From positions 1 through 64,000 of the forward strand of contig DAOUEJ010000102.1 in NCBI GenBank assembly GCA_034430615.1: DNA of 64,000 nucleotides, read 5' to 3'. The position numbers were made by a program, and so were the translations under genes. The notes beneath the pieces were generated by a model, which saw nothing but the letters and a program-made list of their open reading frames with translations, had not been told where the DNA came from and ran no database searches. The number at the start of each line of letters is the position of its first letter. Positions within the stretch are counted from its first letter, which is position 1. The stretch comes from E44-bin32 sp034430615. Lineage in GTDB: Bacteria; Chloroflexota; Anaerolineae; Anaerolineales; E44-bin32. Shown piece after piece: positions 50,958 to 59,146 of this stretch.

Positions 50958-52070
50958 TTGGCCACTGTTTACCCCTTCAGTGCTATCGTTGGCCAGGACC
51001 GGATGCGGCGTGCGTTGATACTGAACGCCGTCAACCCGCGCATCGGCGGGGTCCTCATTCGCGGCGAACGCGGAACCGCCAAATCGACCGCCGCGCGCGG
51101 CCTGGCCGCCTTGCTTCCGGAAGTCGAGGTCGTAGCCGACTGCCGTTTCGGGTGCGACCCAGCGAAGCCCACCCAATACTGCACCGAATGCAAGGAGCGC
51201 ATCGAGCGGGGTGAAACCCTTCCGGTGGAAATCCGCACAACTTCATTTGTGGACCTACCGGTATCGGCCACTGAAGATCGCGTCGTCGGTACGCTGGATA
51301 TCGAACGCGCCATCAAAGAAGGCGAGCGTCATTTCGAGCCCGGCGTTCTCGCTGCAGCGAACCGCGGTTTGTTATACATCGACGAAGTCAATCTGTTAGA
51401 TGACCACGTCGTTGACCTACTCCTCGATTCGGCTGCGCTTGGAATGAACATCGTTGAACGGGAAGGGATTTCCTTCAGCCATCCTTCTCGCTACATCCTT
51501 GTGGGCACAATGAACCCCGAGGAAGGCGATTTGCGCCCACAGCTCCTGGATCGTTTTGCGCTTTCGGTCGAGATCCACGGCCTGCATCAGGCGCAGGACC
51601 GGGTCGCTATTATGGAGCGCAACCTGGCCTTCGAAGCGGATCCTGTTGCCTTCCGAGAACAATGGCTCGAGCACGAACTTTCGCTTTCGAATGAAATCGA
51701 AGCTGCCCGGGAGATACTCGGGGGTGTCCGCTACAGCAAGCAGGATCTCCTCTCCATTGCTGCACTGACCTCCTCTATGCACGTGGACGGCCACCGGGCG
51801 GACCTGGTGATCCTCAAAGCTGCCCGAGCGCACGCTGCCTTTGAAGGGCGGGACAGTATCAGCCAGCGTGATATCGCTCTCGCCGCAGAGCTGGCACTCC
51901 CGCATCGCATCCGGCGTGGCCCATTCCAGCAGGTCGAGGTGCATATCGATGACCTGCAGTCCCGCATCGAACAATTCCAATCCGACTTCGAAGGGGGCGA
52001 GCAGCTAAGCGAACCCGACTCCGGCGAAGAGGATCCCCAGGCTAAAAAAAAAGGCCCCAAACCCGCCTAG
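50958..52070 (+). CDS. Mg/Co-chelatase AAA+ subunit, zero-frame product of a chlD-type frameshift gene
   Basis: 370 residues in the zero frame. AAA+ ATPase of the ChlI/BchI/CobS type: start FSAIVGQDRMRRALIL, Walker A GERGTAKST, Walker B GLLYIDEVNLL, sensor GTMNPEEG, and RPQLLDRFAL. An acidic/Lys segment with a run of nine A (52044-52052) precedes the stop. It powers metal insertion into a tetrapyrrole. In an apparently non-photosynthetic genome, cobalt insertion for cobalamin is the likelier use. TTG start at 50958 with AGGAG 5 bases upstream. The VWA partner is encoded in the -1 frame directly downstream. Confidence 0.88.
   Translation: MATVYPFSAIVGQDRMRRALILNAVNPRIGGVLIRGERGTAKSTAARGLAALLPEVEVVADCRFGCDPAKPTQYCTECKERIERGETLPVEIRTTSFVDLPVSATEDRVVGTLDIERAIKEGERHFEPGVLAAANRGLLYIDEVNLLDDHVVDLLLDSAALGMNIVEREGISFSHPSRYILVGTMNPEEGDLRPQLLDRFALSVEIHGLHQAQDRVAIMERNLAFEADPVAFREQWLEHELSLSNEIEAAREILGGVRYSKQDLLSIAALTSSMHVDGHRADLVILKAARAHAAFEGRDSISQRDIALAAELALPHRIRRGPFQQVEVHIDDLQSRIEQFQSDFEGGEQLSEPDSGEEDPQAKKKGPKPA
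52044..52052 (+). promoter_or_regulatory. A9 slippery site for -1 frameshift in the chelatase gene
   Basis: Nine A followed by GG, 15 bases before the zero-frame stop. A -1 slip (or one extra A by transcriptional slippage) joins the AAA+ frame to the VWA frame, open from 52046. AGAGGA about 13 bases upstream resembles the stimulatory Shine-Dalgarno-like element of dnaX-type sites. Confidence 0.75.
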
Positions 52071-53035
52071 CGCAGGATGAAAGCGAAGAAGGCGAAGAAC
52101 GCGGCATTGTCGAGCCGACCCGGCAGGCCGTCAACGAATCCTTGAACGCCCGTTGGTGGGAGGGCGGAGACAAGGTCCGGGTCGGGAAATCCTTTGTCCC
52201 CAGGCGCATCGAAGGCCAGATCGATCGCCTCACCCGGCGCCAGTCCGGCCGGCGCACCCGCACCCGCTCAGACCAGAAGCGTGGCCGTTACATCCAGGCC
52301 CGGCCTGCCTACGAACGAACGAGTGATATCGCCTTCGATGCAACCATCCGCGCTGCTGCCCCGCACCAGCGCGAGCGCGAGGAGCAGCGCAAGCGGGTTT
52401 CGTTTGCCATTTTACCAACCGACCTGCAGCGCAAGGTCCGGGTTCGCAAGGCAGCCAACCTGGTGCTGTTTGTCGTCGACGCCTCCTGGTCCATGGCTGT
52501 CGCTGAACGCATGTCGGCGACCAAAGGCGCGATTCTCTCCTTGCTCACCGATGCCTACCAGCGCCGAGATCGGGTGGGTTTAATCGTATTCCAGAAAGAT
52601 CGTGCTATTACGATCCTGCCTCCGACGAACTCAGTTCAACTTGCTCAACGCGCTCTTGTGGACATCCCGGTAGGCGGGAAGACCCCGCTTTCGGCTGGGT
52701 TGAGCCTGGCCTATGAAATCTTCCGTAAGGAACGGTTGATCCATCCCGACGTCCTGCCGCTGATGATCCTTCTCACCGATGGCGCCGGGAATGTTGCCAT
52801 GGGAGCCCAACCCCCACAGGAAGAAGCTCATCGCATCGCCGACCAGATCCGCGAGGCGAAGATCCGCGCGGTCGTGATCAACATGGAGCACGCCGCCTTC
52901 GATCAGGGCCTGGCGCAGAATCTGGCTGACCGCCTGGGTGGGGCCTGCTATACCCTGCAAGAACTGCGTGCCGAACATCTCTATCAGGCCGTTCGGCAGG
53001 AACTCGATGAGGGTCTGGCAAACACTTCGTCGTGA
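52046..53035 (+). CDS. VWA (integrin I) part of the chelatase, -1 frame
   Basis: Read after a -1 shift at the A9 run, giving a 692-residue AAA+-VWA protein, the size of ChlD-like medium subunits. The frame has no ATG or GTG with a ribosome site at its start; the first candidate (TTG 52142) lacks one. An acidic linker (QDESEEGEERG) leads to the VWA domain with MIDAS motif DASWSMA, the Thr in GGKTPLSAG, and TDGAGN. VWA binds the catalytic large subunit. Small-plus-medium subunit production from one chlD gene by frameshift is known in bacteria. cobN/chlH is not in the window. Confidence 0.8.
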   Translation, partial: KKRPQTRLAQDESEEGEERGIVEPTRQAVNESLNARWWEGGDKVRVGKSFVPRRIEGQIDRLTRRQSGRRTRTRSDQKRGRYIQARPAYERTSDIAFDATIRAAAPHQREREEQRKRVSFAILPTDLQRKVRVRKAANLVLFVVDASWSMAVAERMSATKGAILSLLTDAYQRRDRVGLIVFQKDRAITILPPTNSVQLAQRALVDIPVGGKTPLSAGLSLAYEIFRKERLIHPDVLPLMILLTDGAGNVAMGAQPPQEEAHRIADQIREAKIRAVVINMEHAAFDQGLAQNLADRLGGACYTLQELRAEHLYQAVRQELDEGLANTSS

Positions 53036-53308
53036 CCTCTTGCTCTCTACTTGCCTCTTGCCAAACCCATGCGCCAAGTTGCAACCCTGCAATCACAGCC
53101 AGTTGTGAAGGGATCTGGAGTGCCGTGAATTTGCCGCCCGTAAGCAGCTTCGCGGCTTGATGCTCTTCACCAGTTGGACCTCAATAAATTCAGGTAGCAC
53201 AATCAGCAGGGACCTGCAAAATCATTCGAGCATGACCTCGTGGGGAGTGTTGATGAGGTGGCTAGGGTGATTGTGGAATTGAAAGCAGTAAGAACGTTTC
53301 GTCCTTGC

Positions 53309-54562
53309 TCATTCCGCGTCGAGCTTACGGTTGAGACGCCGTAGTCTATGCTCGATCGCCTCCCACATTTGGTCCCGCCGCCAGGTTGCAGGCCAGTGGC
53401 TCAGGCACAGCAGTGCGCTGTCCGCCCACTCGCGCGCCCGGCCCAGATCCGTGTTGTGCCACTCAAAATACTTGGCAAGCTCGATGCATGGTGAAGGATC
53501 ATCCGGCGCCAGCTCATTCCATAGCATCCAATGAGTAACGGCTTCCTCGCGCCGGTCCTTGCGTTTGAGGTATGCGCTGAAATGTCGCAGGGCATCGATC
53601 CGGAATTCTGTTTTTTTCGCCCCCAAGGCCGCCCGGAATGCCGCTTCCGCAGAGTTCGACCGACCACGTTCCTGCTGCCAGCGTGCAACCCCAAGCGCCT
53701 CCGAGCCGGATAAATCCGAGATTCCGTCCGGCCGATGACGCTTCAGGATTTCTCCCGTTAGTGAGACCAGGCTGAGGATGTCCAACGCGTTGTGGTAGAC
53801 CACGCGCTGCATCTCAGCCGCATCCCCCGTCCGCAGGTAATCAACATACATCCCGGGGATCAGTGCTCCAGGCACATCCTGCTCGGAGCGTTGGACGCCG
53901 AGCACTTCTCTCTCGAGCGTACCTAAGCGACAATCGCTGAGTGCGCTGCGCCACAGGCGGCGAGCCGGGTAGAGCAGGTCGAGATGAGGCCAGGAATTCA
54001 AACCGGAAGAAGCGCGCATGCCCAACTGGAAGCGCATATCGAGCAGCGGGATATCAAAGTTGCGCCCATTAAAAGTGACAAAGGCCCGGCCCTCGTCCAG
54101 TTTTGCCTGGAGGGCTTCGAGCATCGCTTGTTCCTGTGCGGGATCACGCAGGAAGAACTGATGTAGCAGGAATCCGTCCTGCTTGAATTGCCCGATCCCA
54201 ACCAGGAACACAACCGTACCAGCCCCACCAGCCAGCCCGGTGGTTTCTGTATCTACAAACAGGAGTTCGCTGCGATCGACAGTATTGAGCGAGGCGTCAC
54301 GGGCGACATCTGCCGCGAGCTCAGCCTCGAATTCGAAAGTATCAACGAGGGAGACTTTCCCATGTTTGTGATTGGCGGTGTAGATCTCTTCAATCAAGTA
54401 TGCCGGACCGGATGATGTTTGGACTGGTTTACCCAACTGGCGGCCTTCACTGGAAATGGGAAGCAGGGGAGCTTCGTTAGGCGCAGCTTGCCTTCTACCT
54501 CCCAGCCGGCGCAAGCGTTGGTGCAGACGCTTGGTTCTATCCTGGTCGCCAGTCTCGGACAT
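53309..54562 (-). CDS. YprB-like ribonuclease H-fold exonuclease with TPR-like tail
   Basis: 417 residues. A DEDD exonuclease core (about 95-270): FVDTETTGL, TFNGRNFDIPLL and the later Asp in YHNALDILSLVSLT. The C-terminal about 130 residues are helical, with repeats like those of TPR proteins (ARWQQERG, AFRAAL, RHFSAYLKR). Family members (YprB) often sit with a DEAD/H helicase YprA, absent here. Probable role in DNA or RNA end processing. Start ATG at 54562. Confidence 0.8.
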   Translation of the reverse strand: MSETGDQDRTKRLHQRLRRLGGRRQAAPNEAPLLPISSEGRQLGKPVQTSSGPAYLIEEIYTANHKHGKVSLVDTFEFEAELAADVARDASLNTVDRSELLFVDTETTGLAGGAGTVVFLVGIGQFKQDGFLLHQFFLRDPAQEQAMLEALQAKLDEGRAFVTFNGRNFDIPLLDMRFQLGMRASSGLNSWPHLDLLYPARRLWRSALSDCRLGTLEREVLGVQRSEQDVPGALIPGMYVDYLRTGDAAEMQRVVYHNALDILSLVSLTGEILKRHRPDGISDLSGSEALGVARWQQERGRSNSAEAAFRAALGAKKTEFRIDALRHFSAYLKRKDRREEAVTHWMLWNELAPDDPSPCIELAKYFEWHNTDLGRAREWADSALLCLSHWPATWRRDQMWEAIEHRLRRLNRKLDAE

Positions 54563-54868
54563 GCCTGGTTCGCCCTACTCTTCCATCCAATTGATCTGGA
54601 CAAATGTGTGGAATATCGGCCGATAACTTTGCTTATGAAGAAAGTCACGCGCCCCCAATGACCTTCAACATTACCCGGGTTTCGCGCCTGCAAGTATTAT
54701 AACGCTCGGAGACGAGAGACGGGGCACCCCTACGCTCATCGCTGTCTCCTCCTTTGGCGAAGGCCTCCGCCGGGTTACCCCCCCTCACCGCCCCGGCGGA
54801 GGCGCCTTTTAACCCAGAGCGCGCAGTCCGATTGGAATGCGCGTTTTGCTTTTAATGCAAGCTTGCGA
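54563..54868. other. 306-base intergenic region between the sensor kinase and the YprB-like gene
   Basis: It contains a TATAAT on the minus strand at 54696-54701 (possible promoter for the YprB-like gene, 134 bases upstream) and a long hairpin at 54763-54803. No gene is supported; the ORFs that cross it are shadows. Confidence 0.5.
54763..54803 (-). terminator. GC-rich hairpin after the sensor kinase gene
   Basis: Arms 54763-54774 and 54792-54803 form a perfect 12-bp stem (GCCTCCGCCGGG) with a 17-base loop. A TTTT follows only on the plus strand, so termination of the minus-strand kinase transcript is not certain. Confidence 0.5.
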
Positions 54869-56824
54869 TCAGTTGGTGAGTGCGGGGAGCACCAGGGTGA
54901 AGGTTGCCCCCTGGCCGATTTTCGACTCGACCCAGATCCGGCCCTGGTGCTGTTCAACGATCGACTTGACGATGGATAACCCCAGCCCTGTGCCCGAGAT
55001 GTCACGCGGCACATTGCTCGCCCGGTAGAACTTATCAAAGAGGTAGGGTTGATCCCCGGCAGGGATGCCAACCCCGCTGTCAGTGATGCGCAGGATGAGC
55101 TGGTCGTCCTCGACCGAGGCTTCAAGACGGACGGTGCCACCGGCCGGTGTGTACTTGATGGCATTCTCGAGCAAATTCCCGATCATCTGGCGTAAGCGAA
55201 TCGGATCGCCGTGCACCATTGGGAGATCCTCGGCGATCTGGATTCCGAGCTCAACTTCCTTCGAGCTCGCCAGAGCCGCCAGACCCTGGACGGCGTATTG
55301 GGCGAGGACCGCCAGGGGTGTGTCTTCCATGGCTGTGTCCAGACCGGCCTCGATACGCCCGAGATCAAGCAAATCCGTCACCAGTTCCGCAATTTGCTCC
55401 ACGCTGAGGCGAACCCGGCGCAAGAAATCCTGCTGCTCACCAGTGAGCTCACCTGCTCGATCAATAAGCTCGACGTAGCCCAGGATAGCAGTCAATGGTG
55501 AACGAAGGTCATGCGAAACTGTGGTAACAAACTCGGATTTAATCCGGTCAAGTTCTTTCAGGTGTGTGATGTCATGCAATACGACGGTTTGACCAATACC
55601 CCGGATGGGCGTCCGGGTGGCGTGAAAGATACGACCATTCTGAAGCGCGATCTCATCATCACGGTAACCACCGTCAACCTCGCGTAAGAGTTCCAACAGA
55701 CGAGGTTCATCGAAGGCTTCGGCCGCGGACAGCCCCGTGCAGTCATTGTCAATGTTGAAAAGAGCTTGTGCGGTGGGGCTGATCAGCAAGATCCGGTTTT
55801 CTGTATCAACCACAATAACCCCGATTTCCGATTGATTCAGGATCGTCTCCAACTCACGATGGTGTCCATCCAGCCTGCCGTATAGCTGCGCATTCTCAAT
55901 CGCGATCGCGGCAAAATCCGCCATCGATGTCAGCAAGCGTACATCCTGCTCACCCAACGGCCGGTCCGCTTTGCGGTTATCCACGCCGAGCACGCCAATG
56001 ATCCTGCCATGTACACGCAGTGGGACATAAATCAGGGTATGTACGAGGTATGCGGTCTTGATCTTCTGCGGAGAACTCTGATCCAACAGGATCGGCTCGC
56101 CGCTCTCAAGCACGGTACCAGCAAGCGAATCGCGCACCTGCAGGCGGAAGGTGCGCGCAAAATCGTCATCGAAATTCTTCGAGGCGCGCATGGCAAGCTC
56201 GCCACTATCCGGATCGAGCAGGAGCAGGCTGCCTTCCTCTGCCCCGGTCAGTCGTACCGATTCCTCAACCACGATTGTCAGCACATGGTCGAGATCGAGC
56301 TCGGAGGTTACTGCCCGGGCACTGCGGGCCAGGGCTTCTAGTTCGTTGACCCGCTTCTCCAGCCGCCCATTCCCCCGGACCGGGTTAATTTCCGCTCCGG
56401 CAGACAGTTCAGAGCGAGCGCTGCGTGCTAAACCTCGTTCAATCGCGGACAGCATCTGTTCTGGCTCGAATGGCTTGGTGAGGAAATCTACTACCCCTGC
56501 CCGGAGCGCTTCCAACAACAGGCCCTTGGTCGATTCGCTCGACATCATGATCACCGGGATTTGGGGCAGATCACGCCCAAGCCTCTGCGTCAGCTCAAGA
56601 CCCGTGAGGTTGGGCATTTGATGATCGGTGATGACCAGCCGCGGCAGCAGTTCATGGGCCAGCGCCAGCGCCGACATCCCATCCCCGACTGAATGGACCC
56701 GGTATCCAGCAGGTACGAGAATGTCTTCTTCCAGGAAGCGCCGGACTTCTGCATTATCTTCCGCGACAAGGATCAGGTCACCACGCGTGGCAACCCCGGA
56801 TAGCTCGGGTAAAGTTTTACTCAT
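54869..56824 (-). CDS. Hybrid sensor histidine kinase (receiver-GAF-PAS-HisKA-HATPase)
   Basis: 651 residues, no membrane helix. An N-terminal receiver (LILVAEDNAEVR, phospho-Asp in LVITDHQMPN, Lys in FLTKPFEP), a coiled coil, GAF (about 165-315), PAS (about 325-425), then HisKA with the H-box FVTTVSHDLRSPLTAI and HATPase boxes NLLENAIKYTP, DSGVGIP and GTGLGLSI. A cytosolic sensor whose own kinase may be gated by the N-terminal receiver. It follows the pseudo-receiver protein gene by 46 bases, and the two probably work together. Confidence 0.92.
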   Translation of the reverse strand: MSKTLPELSGVATRGDLILVAEDNAEVRRFLEEDILVPAGYRVHSVGDGMSALALAHELLPRLVITDHQMPNLTGLELTQRLGRDLPQIPVIMMSSESTKGLLLEALRAGVVDFLTKPFEPEQMLSAIERGLARSARSELSAGAEINPVRGNGRLEKRVNELEALARSARAVTSELDLDHVLTIVVEESVRLTGAEEGSLLLLDPDSGELAMRASKNFDDDFARTFRLQVRDSLAGTVLESGEPILLDQSSPQKIKTAYLVHTLIYVPLRVHGRIIGVLGVDNRKADRPLGEQDVRLLTSMADFAAIAIENAQLYGRLDGHHRELETILNQSEIGVIVVDTENRILLISPTAQALFNIDNDCTGLSAAEAFDEPRLLELLREVDGGYRDDEIALQNGRIFHATRTPIRGIGQTVVLHDITHLKELDRIKSEFVTTVSHDLRSPLTAILGYVELIDRAGELTGEQQDFLRRVRLSVEQIAELVTDLLDLGRIEAGLDTAMEDTPLAVLAQYAVQGLAALASSKEVELGIQIAEDLPMVHGDPIRLRQMIGNLLENAIKYTPAGGTVRLEASVEDDQLILRITDSGVGIPAGDQPYLFDKFYRASNVPRDISGTGLGLSIVKSIVEQHQGRIWVESKIGQGATFTLVLPALTN

Positions 56825-56870
56825 AGGGTTCTTCGGAAAACCGATAGCCGCCGTGGTTGGAGGAACATGG

Positions 56871-58037
56871 TCATGCTTGCGAATCCTTCGGAGAATTAGC
56901 CTTAGAGAGCTTCTCCAGGATCGCGTCCAGATCCTCCTGGATAGTTGTAAGACGGCCTTTCTCCGGCATCTCCTTGTTTTCGTTCATCATCGTCGCCAGT
57001 TCAGCCTGTGCTGCGCGAACGCTGCGGTGCACATCGCTGAGCAAGCGAGGATCCGCTTCGCCCTCGATATCTCCCTGGATTTGCTGCTCAAGGCGCTGAG
57101 CGCGTGCTTCCAATGCCTGGAACAACCGGGCGTTTACTAACGAGATGGAAGCGTAATCGGCGACTGCCTCCAGCATCGCAAGCTGTCGTTCCGTAAATGG
57201 CCGCGCAGCAGTCCTGGCGACCGCGATCACACCGATCGGGCGATCCTTGACTTTGATCGGGGCGATCAATGCCGCCGCAGCGAAGTGCGAAAGCTTGAAT
57301 TTGCTCAAGCCCTCACCGTGAATCGCCAGCGCCTCGCCTGAAAGCATGACCAGTGAGCTCACCCCGTCATCCCAGGGTTGATGGACCTTCGCCGATACGC
57401 CAGCTGGTAAACCATGCTCTGCCCGCAGGTAGAGCGCATCGGACTCTTCCGAACGCAGCAGGACCCAGCCCATGTCGGCTTCGGCGACGTACAGGCTGCC
57501 CTCCATGAGTTTGTTGAAGAGCTGTCCTTGATGCGTGGTGGAGGTGACCGTTTTGCCCAGACCGAAGAGTGTCGTCAGTTCGCGCACACGTCTCTCGAGC
57601 TGGCGGTTGCTTTCAGCCAGTTGTTCCGCCAGCTGCCGGTGCTCACGCCGTAAGCGTATCTCCATAATCACGCGTTCAAGCGCCGCGATCACCTCCGCTT
57701 CACGCAGAGGTTTGACTAGGTAATCATGGGCACCTAAACGAAAGGCCTGGATCGCATCAGCTTCCATGCCCTTTTTAGTGGTGACGATCATAGGAACATC
57801 CGTGCCTTGTGAACGGAGCGCAACCAGCAGGTCCTTGCCGCTCAAACCGGGCAAGGTAAGGCTGGCAATGATCAGATCGGGGCCAAACTGGAGAGCTTTC
57901 TGAATCGCCGCACCCGCTTCGCTGGCCGTCACGACTTGATACCCCTGGGGTGTCAGGACCTGACGCGAAAGCAAATCCAACGTATCGGGATCTTCATCCA
58001 CTACGAGGATCCGTTCTAGGCGGATAATGTCCATCAT
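56871..58037 (-). CDS. Pseudo-receiver/GAF protein lacking the phosphorylated Asp
   Basis: 388 residues. Receiver domain (RILVVDEDPDTLD, TTKKG, YLVKPL) in which the phospho-accepting Asp is Ser59 (LIIASLTLPG instead of the usual D-x-x-x-P context). A coiled-coil linker (about 130-160) and a GAF domain (about 165-320) follow, then a helical C terminus. No output DNA-binding domain. The receiver may bind partners without phosphorylation. ATG at 58037 lies 6 bases after an extended -10 box, without ribosome site; the second ATG at 58034 is equivalent. First gene of the two-gene unit. Confidence 0.85.
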   Translation of the reverse strand: MMDIIRLERILVVDEDPDTLDLLSRQVLTPQGYQVVTASEAGAAIQKALQFGPDLIIASLTLPGLSGKDLLVALRSQGTDVPMIVTTKKGMEADAIQAFRLGAHDYLVKPLREAEVIAALERVIMEIRLRREHRQLAEQLAESNRQLERRVRELTTLFGLGKTVTSTTHQGQLFNKLMEGSLYVAEADMGWVLLRSEESDALYLRAEHGLPAGVSAKVHQPWDDGVSSLVMLSGEALAIHGEGLSKFKLSHFAAAALIAPIKVKDRPIGVIAVARTAARPFTERQLAMLEAVADYASISLVNARLFQALEARAQRLEQQIQGDIEGEADPRLLSDVHRSVRAAQAELATMMNENKEMPEKGRLTTIQEDLDAILEKLSKANSPKDSQA

Positions 58038-58043
58038 ATGGCT

Positions 58044-58052
58044 ATGATAGCA
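58044..58052 (-). promoter_or_regulatory. Extended -10 promoter of the pseudo-receiver/kinase unit, leaderless geometry
   Basis: TGCTATCAT on the minus strand, ending 6 bases before the ATG at 58037. Confidence 0.6.
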
Positions 58053-58107
58053 CGGATTGAGATGGCCCCTCCCTCCTACGCTAGTCCCCCGACTCGAGGT
58101 CAGGGCG

Positions 58108-58116
58108 TGTTAGAAT
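58108..58116 (+). promoter_or_regulatory. Extended -10 promoter of the dnaJ-htrA-baeRF unit
   Basis: TGTTAGAAT, a TGn-extended TAGAAT, 70 bases before the dnaJ-like ATG. No CIRCE-type element is seen. Confidence 0.5.
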
Positions 58117-58186
58117 CTGACCAGATCACGCCTGTCAGAGATCCGCTCTGCCAAAACTAGGCCCCGCGTGAGGGAACCGAAGGTCA

Positions 58187-59104
58187 ATGGAATATAAGGA
58201 TTATTACAAGATCCTGGGAGTCGAGCGGGGTGCCAAGGCCGATGAGATCAAACGCCAATACCGCAAACTGGCCTTGAAATACCACCCCGATAAGAACCCG
58301 GACGACCCGAAGTCAGAGAGCAAGTTCAAGGAGATAAACGAAGCCTATGAAGTCCTAGGGAATGCGGAAAAACGCGCCCGGTATGACCAATTGGGCACAT
58401 CTTACCACGACTGGGAGCGCACTGGCGGACGTCCTGGTAATTTTGATTGGTCACAGTGGGCCGGTGGATCTCCAGGGGGTGTACGGGTCGAGATGGGCGA
58501 TCTGGGGGAAATGTTTGGAGGAGGGTTTTCCGACTTCTTCAACGCCATCTTCGGCGGGCTTGGATCTCAGCCCCAGTCCGCAGGCGGGACACGCGGCGGG
58601 CGTGGCCGTGATATCCAGCAGACAATCCAGATTTCGCTTGTGGAAGCATACCAGGGGACGACACGCTCCTTTCGCCTCGATGGGAAAACCATCGAAGTTA
58701 AGATCCCGCCCGGAGCGAAGACCGGGACCAAAGTTCGTGTTAGCGGCAAGGGTGAAAGCGGGCAGCGCAATCGAGGCGACCTCTTCCTGGCCATCCGGGT
58801 CGAGGATGATCCCCGTTATGAACGCCGCGGAGACGATCTCCACACAAACGTTGAAGTCGACCTGTACACGGCGGTGTTGGGCGGTGAAGTAAGCGTTTTG
58901 ACCCCGGGCGGGGATGTTGTTCTCACCATCCCACCCGGGAGCCAGCCCGGACAGAGCTTCCGCCTAGCCAAACGCGGCATGCCTGCCTTGAAATCGAAAG
59001 GCCAGGGCGACCTGTTTGTACACATTGAGGTGAAACTGCCGGCGAAGTTGACCAATCGTGAACGTGAACTCTTTGAGACGCTGGCCGGGGAAAAGAAATC
59101 CTGA
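58187..59104 (+). CDS. DnaJ-family cochaperone, CbpA type
   Basis: 305 residues. J domain with DYYKILGVERGAKADEIKRQ... and the HPD tripeptide in KYHPDKNP, a Gly/Phe-rich linker (about 80-135), and two C-terminal beta-barrel domains. The zinc-finger of true DnaJ is missing, placing it with CbpA/DnaJ-B. It stimulates DnaK ATPase; no dnaK or grpE is adjacent. Followed closely by htrA and the eRF1-like gene. Confidence 0.93.
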   Translation: MEYKDYYKILGVERGAKADEIKRQYRKLALKYHPDKNPDDPKSESKFKEINEAYEVLGNAEKRARYDQLGTSYHDWERTGGRPGNFDWSQWAGGSPGGVRVEMGDLGEMFGGGFSDFFNAIFGGLGSQPQSAGGTRGGRGRDIQQTIQISLVEAYQGTTRSFRLDGKTIEVKIPPGAKTGTKVRVSGKGESGQRNRGDLFLAIRVEDDPRYERRGDDLHTNVEVDLYTAVLGGEVSVLTPGGDVVLTIPPGSQPGQSFRLAKRGMPALKSKGQGDLFVHIEVKLPAKLTNRERELFETLAGEKKS

Positions 59105-59146
59105 GCAGGAACCGCTGCTCAATTCTTAATCAGAGGATAGGTAGTG

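Noticed and set aside
52142..53035. VWA protein as an independent gene starting at TTG 52142
   Set aside because: No ribosome site at this TTG, and the frame is open back to the A9 run with an acidic linker typical of ChlD fusions.
54394..55164. ORFs of 99 and 129 residues near the sensor kinase
   Set aside because: They are shadows of the YprB-like and kinase genes or cross the hairpin, with no family-like sequence.
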